Origin: Amblyornis subalaris | Taxonomy: Eukaryota; Chordata; Aves; Passeriformes; Ptilonorhynchidae | Reading direction: 5' to 3' | Assembly: GCA_018881555.1 (NCBI GenBank) | Contig: JACAXG010000018.1 | Coordinates: 2,311,561 to 2,375,560, forward strand | DNA: 64,000 nucleotides | Shown: positions 1-14,400 of the stretch, one piece after another | Layout of the letters: every line of letters begins with the position of its first letter | Numbering within the stretch: position 1 is the stretch's first letter | Program-made: the position numbers and the translations under genes | The notes under the pieces: generated by a model | What the model saw: the letters and a program-made list of their open reading frames with translations, nothing else | Told to the model about the DNA's origin: nothing | The model's database searches: none

Positions 1-3000
1 GCACATGGTAAGTGCTGTTCCACACAGAGAATGAGCTCAGGTAAGATGTCCTTTATAGACAAAAATGTGATTATCCCAGTATGAAGCTTTATCAGATGTT
101 CCAAGTAATTATCTTTTCTTTCCACAATCACAAAAAAAAGAGAAAATCATATAAACATTTTAAAAAAACCTTAATTTTTTTAAGATAACCGGGATTTCTG
201 GTCATAAAGAATAATGGCAAAGGCAAGCATTTTTCCTTTGCATGAAAATTCTTGGAGCAGCATGCAAACAGACCTTCTTGTGGTATTAATATTGCCCCAT
301 TTATGCTGAAGCTATGCAAACAGAGACATATAAAATCGTGCTCCTAAAAACTTAGGTTGCCAATAAATATTTTTACCACTTTTAATTTATACTGTTTGCA
401 ACTTTGCCCCCTTGCATAAAAGTGATCNCAGAATGCAAGCTAAGTTATTCTGAGGTTACTGAAGCTATCAGACATTTAAAATAGAGATCATTTTTGTTCC
501 TCTGAACTTAACCTGTTGCTTGTTCATAAAGATTTCACTTGGCAGTTTGCAAAGCTTCATCTCATGGACTACTGACAAAAACATAGAAGTTTTAGCTTGA
601 ATTGATAGCAGGCAGCCTTGTTTACTGCCTCAGGGGATTTGAGTTCCCATCTTGACCTTACTGTATATGCCCTTGCTGCAAATATTGGGTGTATTTTTAC
701 AAGGTTACTGCTCTCCAGTTAGCTATCTTGATATCTCAGTATTAAAAAAGTCTCAGTATTAAATAGATTTAATGTGCCTTGCTGCATAAAGATACCAACC
801 TGTATTCCATTAAAANAAAAACATAGCTTCAGGCTTCCTTTATAAGCTTAGTGAGTTAATGGAAGTTAAAATTCTCACCACAGTGAAAAATCGGTGTGAA
901 AACCAGCACTTTTATTCTGGTGCCTGCATAGTGCCTGCTAGATTTAGTATCTAATTTTCACAGCACTTAAGGTGAAATTCATCTTAAAAAGGTACAAGCT
1001 GTGCCTCAAAAAGCTGCCATATAAGTAAGAACATGGGTTGAAGCAAGGAACCTGGGCATTCTAAAGTTTTTCTTAAGACTTTTGGGTTCAAACTCCAAAA
1101 ATTCTATCCATATTCAACAGGAGGAGAAAAAAGACAGCTGAAGTTCTCACACAGTACTTGAATATGTGAGCTGTGGAATTCAAAGGAAAAATAGAAGATT
1201 GTGACAGGAGCAGGGGAGCTTGTAGCTCAGTCTGCCTCAGGGGTTGCTTAAACTAGTTCTAAGCTATTATATTTACAGTTAAGTGAATAGAAAAAGTTAG
1301 AGAATACTTAGAAGGTCATGAGCAACCCGACTTTCTTCATTTTTGATTGACTTAACAAATTTTTGACTGTGCTTTTAGACATATATGTAAATGCTCACAC
1401 TTCTACTAAGGTGTAAATTTCATACAATTTTCATTTCTGTCACTTTTTCATTTTACAAGGATGTGAATTATGGCAATTTTGATATTATCTATTCTAGTAC
1501 TAGTTATTTACTAAAGAAGCCAATTATTCTTATTTGGAATTTGCTTTGGTTTTAAGCAGCATTCAAAGCACTGATGTAGCTCCTAACTGACTGTCTTTGG
1601 TGCTATAATTTTGGGACATAAGCCCATAAAACTTCACGCATTGGCAAGCCTCTGATCTCCTTTCATTCCAAAACTCTCCTCCTTGAGATGAAAACAAAGC
1701 AGAAATATTTGCAATTATAATGCCGTAAACTTCTATTTGCTTGTTATATGTTTTCAGCTCTCAGCCTGGAACTGAGGATGATGGATTGAAACCTGCCAGC
1801 TTGCTAATGAGGCAGCTTTGCCCCGGGGAGGGGAGAAATCCGGGCAAACAGGAACGACTGCAAAAGGAGACAGCTGCAATCAAAGCATCTTCTCGGAGGA
1901 CCTGGTAGTCCTGGAGGAAGGGTGGAAGTACCCAATTGTGAGCACTTTTCATCTCTGGGTAGTCGGTGCAGGGCAGCTGTGGGGTCCAGTGAGTTCTCTC
2001 TGTATCTCCCGGAGCAGCAGTCGTGGGTATCATGAACAGATCCTGCACAGCTGTTAAAATGTGCCTTAGTGCTGAAGGTTTGCATCTATCTCCAACCTTT
2101 TTCTCAGACCAGGAAGAGTTTTGTGCCTATACATAGAACAAACCAAACCCAAAAGCTGGAAAAGAGGAAGTGAACATGAGAAAAACAGGCAAAAAGAGAA
2201 AGACACTGGCAAATGTCACTGTTTAAGAAAGCTCAGCGTTGATGAAGGTCACTGAAGCTGGTTGGCAATTAGCCTTTGGCTGTGTGAAGAAAGCGCTTTT
2301 GACTAGTTACTGCATTATTCTGCAGAGGTTAGTGTTATATACACTCCCAAAGTCCTCCTATGCCACCCAGCTTGCAAGCATAAAGCCAGGAAAAAATTAT
2401 ACTTTTTGCCAGTTGGCTATATAATTTTCAGTGGCCCAAAGCCAACTAGTTGCTAATTGTTATTGCAGTGAAACTGAAAACAAAGCTCTTGGTATGAACA
2501 CTTGGACTGTTTGTTATATTCCCCCTTGAAATTCTTCAGGAAGTGCCATGAACTGCAGCTCACACCCACAGCTCCCAGAAAGGATGAACTGAGTGCCTGT
2601 ATCTGCACACAGCACCTGGTCTGCAGCCTTGGTGAATATTTTCAAAAGGCTTTCTACAGTTGAGATTAGCTGTCTGCAAAGAAATTCAATTACTTAGGTA
2701 CTGTGCATGCTTGGAGTATTTTCCAAAAATCAAGTGTTTGTAGGTCCATGGAGGCCCCAGCAAATGTGTGAGGGGAGAGAGCTGATGAAAGGTGGAATTG
2801 TTATCAATAGTAAGGGAGATAACTCACATCTGTTATTATTTGTGGAAGAAGATCCTGAGGCAGGGAACAAGTCTTTGTTTGGTGTTCGTGTGGCAGCCAG
2901 CACAGTGGAGTGTTAATCCATGACAGGGAAAGCAAGGCACTTCCATCATTCGAGTAAATAATAGTGATTATTTCCAAAGCTGACTGAGCAGGCACCACTG

Positions 3001-6000
3001 CATCACCCGTGCTCATCCTGTGAGTCACAACCATCTAAAATAAACACAAGGGAAACGTGTCTAGGATCATTCTTATCCCTCCTTCACACAACCCACTCCA
3101 CAGGACAGCAACACAGAAAAAAATGCTTCCTAGTGTATTTAGGCATATTGATAAGCACCTCCGTGATTGCTTGGTTTCCACTCAGTATGGAACTGAAGGC
3201 AGATCTGTGCACCAAGGTTTTATTGCTATTAGTTATGTTCTTCCAAATACAAATTAATTGTGTCCCCATTAGCTGCTTTTGCTGTGCCCACAAAACCTCC
3301 AGCAAGCGTACAAAAGGTAAGGCATCAAAGGGCGCACAGAATTCCAGCTACACTTTTAGCCCACATAAAGGCACCAAGCAAATACACATATTTCTCAGAC
3401 TTCTAGCTGTTAGTGGTCTTCCCTGGGGGTGTCACTAGTTGCAATGGAAAGAGAAGGAAAAGGTAAGGGACCTTGTGTACTAGAGTTGAGGGACAGCATG
3501 TCAAGAGTGGAAATGGTGAACCTCGAAACAAAGAGACAAAGAAAATCTTGTATATTTGCCAGTAAAGGAAAGTTGTGGTGAAAACCAGCTGGGGGTGCTT
3601 ACTCACAATGAATCAGGCCTATCTGAAGTCCCTCCGAAGAATCTATACTTTTGATTTTATGGCCAATCTAGCTATTTATTTGATATATGCTAATGCTTAA
3701 TATTGTTCATGCAAACATCAGGCATGTTCCATGATTACATAAAACCTTTCTTGAAAAAATTGTACTTCAGAATATCTACCAATTGGATGGGTAGATATTT
3801 TATCATTAGTATATGCTATTATGAGTTCAACCTTGTGCATAAATCAGAAACTGGATCCAACTGCACTGTTGGTTTGTAAACACATAATGAGACATTGTCC
3901 TTCCTCCGGTGCAAATTTAAAACGTTAATCAGCAAATACTTAGGCAAGAATTTNTGTAAGCAATAGTCTAATTGGATGTAAGAGGATGGCTCATGTTAGG
4001 TAAACAGTCTGCACGCATTTACAAGATCAAAGCTTTACTTAGGGCAATTCACACGTTATGGAAAACACTGAGAGATAAAGAGAAAGAAAAGCTGAGCACA
4101 ATAGTGAAAGAAACATGACATGGCACGTTAACATAATAAACTGTTTTGAATGCAAAGGTGTCATTCTAAAAACTATTAATGATATTATTAATCTCCATAG
4201 TTGATGTGTTTACCACCGTTTGTCACTCATTATTCAAAATATTAACACAAAGAGGAATATATTAGAAATGAAAAAAAATTATCACTGTGCATAAGCAAAA
4301 GAAAGAAGTGTCTTTCCTTCTCCAGAAATTGCTAAAGGGGCAATCTCTGTCGTTGCTGCTACTGTTATTATGGAAAACTGAGAAACGCTCTAGACACTGA
4401 CCAAGTTCAAATCAGGACAGAAAGGTGATCAGTGCTGCTGTCCCCAGCTCTCCACCCTCATCTTCAAGGGCTCACAGAGCCACAGTGCCTCTGGGAANCC
4501 CTGGGAGATGTTCTTTCTCGGGGGGAAATGGATGCTTCCCAAGCTCAGCAGCTCCTTTATGCAGAAACCTTGGTGTAATTATATCTTAAATTGTGGTTTG
4601 TTTCCAAACTATCGTTGGCTTAGTTTGTACCCCCAGCTACTCCCTTTTTGTTCCCTGTGGTAACTTAGGTAGTACTGTCAGCCTCAAGTGCTCAAATATT
4701 CATAGGTAAAGAAAAAAATAGATTAATCTCTGATTTAAAGATGGGTATGTTTAGGGGGTTTAGCTGGTCCTTGGATTCCTGTAACATCAAGAAATGCATT
4801 TTTAGGTTTATTGTGGTGAATAATAGGACCATGAGTTCACCACTCAAGTTAGAGAAGCTGCAAATCTGCTGTAATATATCTCCAATTTTTATTAACTTAG
4901 AAAAAATACTGAATACCCTCAGCTTGGGGTATGGCAAAATTATGTGATATGGCAAAATTGCTGCTCCTGAATCAGATGTCTAAACACCCATACACAGGAG
5001 CAGAGACTTCAGAGAAATTTCATCATGGCNGCAGAAATGTGTCCACTGCAGATCTTGTTGGAAACATCCATTCATACAGGAATTTTTAAGATTTTTTTAC
5101 TTCTGCCAATATTGTTGTAAAACAAAACTCTTAAGATGAGTGGAAAACAAACAGCAAGATGAAACAGAACAAGCTAAGCCAATGTGGTATCACAAATTCA
5201 AATTACAACTTCTCTGGAAGATTAATTCAGCTGTGCATTTGATAATATTCCTCAACCAAAAATGCCTAGTTATGTTGTATAGTATTTTTTTTCTGAATGG
5301 CTTTGCAAAGGCTGCTATATATTATACATGCTACATATATTTCTGGTTTCATTTGTATTTTACATACATGACCATTTAAATAAAAATCACAGTGAAGTGG
5401 GGTACTTGAAAGCATTTCTTCAGCAGAATTTTANTTGCCTAGAAAGAAATTTATTCATGCAAGCAAATAATGAAGCAGCTTGAACAGTTTTAACAGTTAC
5501 TGAATTCTGCTAGTAGCTCCAATTGCTAATGCAGGCCTAAAATTGTCCACTATTATGATTGTTCACAGGGAATTTGCAAGTAATAATACATGTTTTTATT
5601 ATACAGTTTCAGGGCACACCCAAAAACAGTCTTCAGCAGGGGAAGAGGCAGAGGACTGCTCCCAGGATGGAGACAGCCCTAGGGAGAAAAAAAAGTCAAC
5701 TCCAGGGAAACCACTAAGAACTGTGTTTTCTCTGAGTTATAATGTATTTATTTACTTTTAGCCGGTGATCTCCTGTTTAATGGCTNTAAGGTAGCACAAG
5801 GCAGAGGGTTGACTTTTAAATTCAGAAAAGAATTTCAGCTTTTAGGCAATCAGAAAACTGAAGGGCCACTTTGCAGAGAGATGTTTGTGGCACGTGGGAG
5901 TGTGCCAGTAATTCCTGTCGTGTCACAGGGGTGGTGGAGCCAGGCTTCCTGGAAGATCTGTCTAGGTCTTACAAAACACACATTGCACCAGAGCCACCTT

Positions 6001-8225
6001 AGGGAGGTATGTTAAAACACACAGACAGGGCCCCCTGGGCTCTGAGAGCCTGAGGATTTGACGTGTAAGCACTTTTGTCATAAAAATGTATCCTTCAGTT
6101 TCATCTTTTTTCCTTACAAATGTGTGTGACCCTGCCTCATGGCTGAGAAAAAGCTTGAAAACATCCGAGCAAGAGGAGTGCTTCTGAGCCATGACTGCAG
6201 CCTTGAAATCTGTTGTTTCCTATTATGCTCTAAAACTCAGCAGTTTGGGCATAAAAGTGACTGGTTTGCTCCAGGCAGACATTACATGTTTTGCTTTCTG
6301 TCACCTTCTCAGTGAGGACCTTGCCTCTTGCTGCTCCACTTTCCCCGCAGAGAGAAGTCAACTGGACAACAGTGTTTGTACTTTCTACTATGTTTTATGG
6401 AGATGGGCAGCTGTGGAACAGAGAGGCAGTTATTNTGGCTTTGTCAGAGACCTTTCCCCTGGTGTAATTATAATTACCTTCCACAGCTAGGGTATAATTA
6501 CTGTCTGTATAATGCCAAAGTGATTAATGATCATTCTTTCTTTGTGAAATAACATTTTTACAATTGCTTTTAGTATCCGAAAAGTAAAAATTGCATCTAT
6601 GTTTCACTGTTGTCTAATCTTGCATGTGCTCTTCTTGGACTTCTAAACTTATAAGTGTATTAACAGCAGTGCCTGGATTTTCAACTTTGGTAGCAGCCAC
6701 ATCTTACTATTTCCAGACATAGCATAACATTTTCAAATGTAGAATTTTTTAAAAATCTCTTGTTTGCTACAGAAAGGCTGCCTTGGGTCTTCAACCTTGC
6801 TGCAGATAATGACAGTAGTTCCTGCAGAAATCTCTCATGACAACTCCTTTTAAGACTGTTTCATACTAAAACTTCTGGGTGTAAGAANTTTCCTGCAGTG
6901 AGTAATGCATGTGGAAGGCAAAGCCAGAATGGAGATTCCAAGGGAGGTTTGCCNCATACTGCAAGATGAGGAATACAAAAAATGAGCGATGACTTATGAG
7001 GGTACCCAAGATCCAGTGGTCACTTACCTGCCTGGTCATGCGTTTCTGGTGTGACTCACAGAACCAGATATTTGAAAGCTTTCAGCATCAGTGTTTAATA
7101 CTTTTTCAGAGACTTTTGATCTTTCTGTTCCTTTTTATCTCTATCTTTCTTTCACGGGGCTGGGGCGGGGGAGATTAGGAAATTGGTTTTTCACTCTTTT
7201 CTTGGTGGGAATAGGTGTGAGAGGATTAAGAAGGTTTTTCACCTCCCCTTCATCCTTCNTGCAGTTTGGCTAAAAGAATTGTTCCACTTGTAAACTCAAG
7301 TGATTACTAACACACCCACTAGTTCTCAGATCATCTGAGACATTTGTCAGAAAATCAAAGGTCTTTTCTAACTGGGAAGAGAAGTCTTTACATTAAATAC
7401 TAAAATAGAAGCACTCTGGCATTCTGCAACCCACTCTAACAGATCATTANGCAGAGACAGACCGGGTTCCAAGTTTTCTACAGGGTAAGGCTAACAATGT
7501 TTTACTGAAGGAAAGACCAAACACAAAGTTCTTGAAACATCTAGGTAGGTGCTGTCTTTTCCACAATAAAACATTTCACATATTTTGAGGTTACTGCAAG
7601 TTATGTGACTTACTTTTGTGTGTAATGTGAACAAAGTGCCAGATGTTTTTTTTTTTCTACATCACTCAGATTTCTTTTTTCTTCCTCCTAAGAGTCCAAG
7701 TCGCTGTTTTTCCACGTATTTCCCATTCAGCTAAAAATGTTTAGATTTCTTCTTTTTGTTTTGAATTATGATACTTTGCTTTTAGGTACCAACACCTCTA
7801 AGTTTGTCTTGGATTGTCTTGAATTTAAATATGTGCTGTAAGAAGGTGTTAGGCAATACAGTCAAAGAAAAATTGTAGACAGTATGCACTAGGGTACGGC
7901 ATATGACTGAACACCCCTGAGCTACAGCAGCTCCCATGATGAGCTTCCATTTGTTAATCTATTTTTACTGTATCACATTGAATTGTGATTCCGTGTCTAC
8001 AGACTTCAACCTGTTCTGACCTGAGTGACTTAAAGTAGGACTAGACAGCATGATTGCAGTGTTGTTAGTACATAATGTGCCAAGTGCTGTCTCAGNTAAC
8101 AAGATGTATCCAGCCAGAATAGTTTTTGCTTGCCGATACACTGTCCTGTTCATTGGGACCCTAATTCTGAGAGAGATTTTTCTACTCTGTAATACAAAAA
8201 TACCTAAACAGAAGTAATCTCATAA

Positions 8226-8256
8226 GATAATAATACTAATAATAATCATCATCATC
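8226..8256. repeat. AAT/ATC trinucleotide repeat
   Basis: Interrupted AAT units pass into ATC units. Low complexity. Confidence 0.85.
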
Positions 8257-10055
8257 CATATGACCACACAAGATGGTGTAATTTAATACATGATTAATTT
8301 TTCATGTAAAACTATGTTTTTGCTATGGAAATATGAGGGGAAATTTGTAGGGTTTCCTATCAGCACCTGGCTTTACACAGGCATGATCTCAGATGTATTT
8401 TCCCTCTGCTTGCTCTCCTGTTCATTAGCTACAACATAGGGGAAGTGCTTTAAACCCTTTGAATATGGATTTCTGCCTCCATAGCTGCTTGATTCCAAAT
8501 GAAATGTCTGATCTCTAAGGCTTCTGAGGTTTCAGACTTGAGAAGTATCTCACTTTAGCAGCTGCACCCATAAAATTGCATATACAAGCAAATTAGTAGA
8601 GACCTGAATCTTTCCCTACTTCCTCATGAAAATTCTGGAATAAAACCAGTCAGATTGATGTATTGCCATCTTCCCAGCTGTTTCTTACCACCACCATGGC
8701 AGTCAAAGGAATCAAGCGTAAAGGTACCTGAGGGCATTGTAGGGCAAATTTAGTGGGATAAACCAGTTCCGTGGTTGCTAGACTTTGTGTTGAAGGGGAT
8801 TTGTNAGTGGATTTGTGCTTCTTCTATGGTACTGATAACTCCTTTTGATGTTCTGTTGCAGAGCTCCGTGCTGAGCAGCGCTTCAGACCCCCACGAGTTC
8901 CCATAGCTCTCCAAAACGCAACTGCGGGAAAAACCAGCACCAGACACAGGCTCCTGCTTCCTGACATGCTCGTATAAGCCTTGCTGTGTGAACAGTGGCT
9001 GAAATGAGCCTTTTTTTATCTCCTGGTCTAAGACTAGGAAACTAACTCACCAGGGACAGAGAGGTGAGAGTTCACAGTGACAATTAATGTAAACACCCAA
9101 GTTTATCACGCTTGCACAGTAACCTAATGAGAAGGAGAGCAAGCAAAGCACCTTAGCTTATGCTTAACTAGAAACTGTTAAGGAACCTTTTAATCCCATA
9201 GCAAGGACATAGCTAGAAAGTGTTAGCAGAGAACAGCTGCCCGTGTCCCAGACTCTGACTCTTAATAGCTTTTTTTGCTAGGTACCAGCTCCATTCTGCC
9301 AGCTTCCCTCTCATTTTCTTCCAGGTTTTGACAAAAGATCTTTCCTTCTAGCTCGAGCTACAATTTTCCCAGCAAGTCAGTCCTGGTGAGAAGGTGTCTG
9401 ACTTCAATATTTCTTAACAGAAACAGCACTTCTAGATTTACAAGACCCAAGAGAAAAGCTGCATTTAACCAGAGCAGTCTCTCTTGTAGGCAGAGTCTAT
9501 AATCAGAACTGTGAAGTCTCACATGCTAAGCATGGGACTTATCCCACTGGCTTCTCCCTGAGGTCTCTTGGTTAGGGATCTATCCAGGCAGTGCACTGTC
9601 TCCCNCACTTCCCCTTTGAACAGAGCAGTCCAAAATCTGCTAACGAGCAGTAATTGATACAGGATGATGGATTTAGAAGGCTGGGGCCAGCAGGGCTGCC
9701 AGTGGTCCCATGTTCAAAGGCGCCACTGGAGACACGTTCCTCAGCTCCAGCCATGCACTATATCCTTTCCTGAGCACCTGCTTGCATAAAATATCTTTCC
9801 ATTATGCTATTCATAAGTCCATCCTAATACATAATCTAGTGCCAAGAGAGATAATGCCCCTTAACATTTTACTGGAAATAGAGGATTAACCCATCTGACT
9901 CTTACATAAACATTCAAATTCATGGCAGGGGCTACCTATTGCTGTTTGAATCACAGAAACTATTCTGATGTGAAAATCATTTACACTCAAGAGACCACTA
10001 TGGTAAATGACTATTTGAGGCTGTTTGAGGATCAAAACCTGAATTCACTATTTCT

Positions 10056-10091
10056 GGAACCAAAATATTGTCTGGGACCAAAATACTGCCC
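10056..10091. repeat. 18-bp tandem duplication
   Basis: GGAACCAAAATATTGTCT is followed immediately by GGGACCAAAATACTGCCC, two copies differing at four positions. This is a small local duplication. Confidence 0.8.
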
Positions 10092-11385
10092 CTCACACAG
10101 CAACCATGTCCAATAGCAAGGCAAGACAGGGTTTTGCTTTCCTTCTCCATCTCTTGCATCATGACTTCTCTTTCTCTCAGCCCATTTTGAATAAAAGCTT
10201 CAAAACTTTTACAGTTCNTAAGCATGAGTACTTTTTCTCCATTACAATTAGGAGGATGTCTAGTTTTAATGAGTTACATGTTGTGGCAGCAACTTGAAAC
10301 TAATGAATTACAGAACAGAGGTTGGCAGCAGAGACCTACCATAAGTNACAGTGTGCCCAATTATACTAACAGGCTGGGTAGAAACAAGTGAATTATTCCA
10401 ACAGAATATAAACCAGCATAATTGTTTTCCTGCAATTTTTATATCGAGTATCACTTGTTTTTTAGAAACACATTTCTTCTTTCCTTTGCCATAGTCTCCT
10501 GTTGAGGAGAAGTTGAATCAATGTCTGATCAGTTTGTTGTACCCACTGGAAAACAGAGAACACGTTGCTTATAGGTAGATTAAGCTGCCTGTTTCCTCAC
10601 AGGTTTTCTCCTCTAATATACCTTTAGGAAAGAAACTTGCCCAAGAACTTTCTCCTGGACACACTCAACAGCATTAACTTTCAGTGTGGGTAGGTTGCTA
10701 CACACTCTGAGCTGATAGAGCTCGGACCAGCTGTCCTCTTTTTGCTCGTCTACATTCTAAAACCCATAGTGAAAACACAGCACGTCACAGGAGAAAAAAG
10801 GGCTCCCTGACAGCACAGTTCCAGAGCTTCCTCACGGAGGTAAGATGCAGTGACACCACCCTGTGTCTGTGCCAAGGGTTTTGCTGCACAGTTCCCTCAG
10901 TGAGTGAATACAGGGGGTTTTTTTTTATGGTTGGTGGGGTTTTTTCCATGTGGTTATTCCATATTATATAGCTTTAAAAAAATAAATTCATCACTGAGAC
11001 CTGGTCTTTCACTGAGTCTCTTTGCTCCAGTTTTGGGCGAGACTAAGGAATNAATATACATAAAACATGGCTTACAGCAGTTTTGATGTTTTACCGTAAA
11101 GATCTGAACCAAAGTAGCTGTATGATGATGATTTCTAATGATAGAGGTCCCCAGCAGAGACAGTTGAGGAAAAAAAATTAATTCACTAGCAGTGATTTGT
11201 TCTCGGGTAATATTTGGGGTGGAATTTTAAATAAAAGTCAGCAAGGAACACAAGGGTAAAAGGAGTCTTTCAGTCTTTCAATTTGCCGTCTTCCAGGGGC
11301 ACAGTTTAAAAAGATATGACTGTTCTAGTAGAAAGACTTCACACATTTCTCACTCCAGAAGCTTGTAAAAATAGTGGTCTGGGGT

Positions 11386-11448
11386 ATATTTTATTTTACT
11401 TCATTTTATTTTTTTTATTTCATTTCATTTCATTTCACTTTATTTATT
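11386..11448. repeat. TTTTA/TTTCA pentanucleotide-like repeat
   Basis: Irregular ATTTT units merge into four or so ATTTC units on the plus strand. It lies in the low-complexity start of an otherwise unconvincing 219-codon open frame. Confidence 0.85.
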
Positions 11449-14400
11449 GCCTTATTTTCACGGACTTTGCTGAGCACAGAACCTTCAAGTATTCCAGCAT
11501 TAAGTGGTCACTCAAAGAGGCCAATGACTGTGGCCTTTTAAGAGTCCCAGTGATGCACTTTGGCATTCCCAAACAGCCCCAAGCCATGGCACCTGGCCAT
11601 GCACCCTCTGAGCAGCAAGGCCCGAGTGAGCAACACCTTCAGTGCCAGGAACACAGAGACTGTGCTCAACCCCACCTTGGGACCATGCAGTGCCATGACC
11701 TGAGAAGAGCTCTGCAACACCCTGGATTTCGGGCAGCATTTATCTCCCACATGGAGCAGGGTATTTCACCACCACCACCCCTATGCAGCCCCCTGCCCCA
11801 GTGTGGTGTGAGTTTACTCCAGCAAAGAACGTGCAGTCGAGATCTACAGTTCAGATCCAGGGGCACAATGCTGTCTTTAATTTATAAAGCGTATACACAA
11901 GTGAACCCTCAATCTGATTTGTATTGTTTGTGCATATACTCTTTTCCCAGTATCAACGTAGACTTATGCATATAATTTCATTTGTTTTGATTGGGTTTTT
12001 TTAATTTTAAAAATTCTTTTCAGCTTCTACTGCACAACGCCCTTCCTGTGTCTTTCTTTGTCTCAGTAAATTCGAATGTGTGTGCATGTGGTTGTGCAGA
12101 TAAATGTGCACACACAGAGCCNCCATTCAACCTTATTGTGCTGCATTGAGGTTCCCAAGCTGTGCATTTCCTATTGCCCAGCTCCAGCATCTCAGGAGCT
12201 GGACCTCTCTCTTATTACTTATAAGTTGCTTCTAAATAATATTTCCTCCATCGTAGGAGAATTGGTTCTGATGATGTTTCCTGCAGCGTTAGGAACATCA
12301 GGTGAGAAGGGACTTCAGGGATGATGACAGCAGTCATCACACAACAACTTTAAGAAACTCATGATATCCCATCTTTAGGCTCTACTGGTTACCTGAGAAC
12401 TTAAAAGATTGTAATGAGCCAAATAATTTTTAAGAGGCAAAACCATTTCATACTAGCATCAAATTCAAGCAATATGCCTTTTAAAGTTCCTTATTAGTAA
12501 AGCAAAAGTATGTTTGATTTTCACTGCATGTTTCCAAGTTATACCATGTCCAGAATCTGGGAGATACTGGATCTACCTGACAGATGTTTGAACACTGCGG
12601 TTAGGCAAGCCAAGTAGGTTACTAAGAAATATAGGAGTTTTGTACATAACATTATAAACAATGATGAAAAAATGTTATTATGGCTAGCAGGCAAACTAGA
12701 AACAGAAACAAAATAGTCTATGCTTTATAAAATATGCTAAATTGTGTGTTATGACATTTCCTCTTTTCATTCAATGAATTGGCCAAGAAGTAAAATCTGG
12801 ATACTTTTATTATGGCTGTTTCAGTACATGGCATATTGTTAAACATGATCCCAATGTGACTGAAGTGTGTCTTGCAACAAATCTAGTGATGGGGAGGTTG
12901 ATCAATGCCATCTGCTTCCAGGACTGGAGAACTCCTGGTCTGAGAATGCAACACAGGCACAAAGAAATGCAGTTCAGCTCCAGGACTGAGTGGTCAATGG
13001 TGTAAGGACAGCTTGTGAAAGAAAGAGTCTTCAAGGGACAGATTTTCAAAGGTGGAACTTGGCAGGCAGGAGCAGCGAGAAAGCTCCAAGGGTAGGAATG
13101 AGTAAGAAAAAAAATTAAAATGCCAATTGTGGGAAACTGAGACACAGGAATCAGTAATGAAATACAAGCAGAAGTGTATGGCATGAGAGATCCCAAAAAG
13201 GCAGAGAGGCTTTACCAACTTGTTTGTGCAAAAGTTGGAAAAAATGTCACTTTCTATCTGTTGTGTATTCTGGGTGGTTGAAAAACTTCTTGAAGTCTTC
13301 CAACATTTCAGAGGAAAAGATTCTGGGATTTTTCTAGGGGGTGTCAGAAGGGGGAGGGGTCCTTTTTCATTTAACATTTTTAGTATTCAAATTAGAAGAC
13401 TTTCAGCATGCTGGGGTGAGACTCAAAAGCCTTTCCCTAGGAAGCCTGGGAGCATATCAAAAATCAATGGCATGGAGGATGGAAAAAGTTTCAAAAATGT
13501 GAGACTGGCAGGAAATACTGGCACATTTCTGTTTGATATTTACTTTCTTGGCATGCAGTGGCTATTTTAGCGCCAATGGAAAATCCTTTAGTGCCAAGCC
13601 ACTCTCAGATAAATCTGCACACAAATACACTTTGAATTGGCATGTAGCATTTGAGATTAAGGTTTAACCCTTGCCAAAATATGCATTTTTGGATTCTAGC
13701 ATCTCTCTTAAGTAAATTAGGTAACTTCATAATAGTATAATGCTACACGTGACTGATTTGAATCTGATGCATCTGAGCTCAGCAAAACCAAATGAATGGG
13801 GAAGAGTGAAGGCACCTGACACAGAAGGATAAACAACCAACTAAGGCTCTGAATTTTGTACAGACATCAAGGAAATTGCAGCCTACATACTACACAACCT
13901 AAACCTAATCTCTGGGGATGACTGGCTCCCATTACAAGAGCAGAGGTGATCTTCATGTGAGTGGGAAATGTGGAGAGTTGAGGAAACACAAGCAGACCTT
14001 ACATCTATTCCTGCTAAGGAATTTTAAAGCCCCTTAGCCATCCTGATTAAATCCATGCTTGCACTATAACCTACTCCAAATTGTAGACTTTTAAGTTTGC
14101 CCTTCAACTGAACAGTCTGTATAATACTCAAAGAAAAAAATAAAACCTCACATTATTACAGAGTTCATGGTTTTCTGCTCAGCCTATTGACAGTCCTGTC
14201 CCCAGGCTGGTCAACAAGTGGGTGGAGGTTTACTGCTGTCTGTTTTGCTAATAAAGCACTGATGTGGGAATACGTCAGAACAGCAGTGCTCCCTGCAGCA
14301 GTCTGGGAGCAAGTACTGGAGCCCCAGGTCAAGCAGAGATTGAATACAACTGCATTTCAATATAATAAATGTGTTCATCTATATGGCACTATGGACAGGG

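Noticed and set aside
11316..11975. 219-codon open frame, longest in the AT-rich flank
   Set aside because: It starts inside a TTTTA/TTTCA simple repeat (poly-Phe/Ile/His), has no family likeness, and other frames overlap it on the opposite strand.
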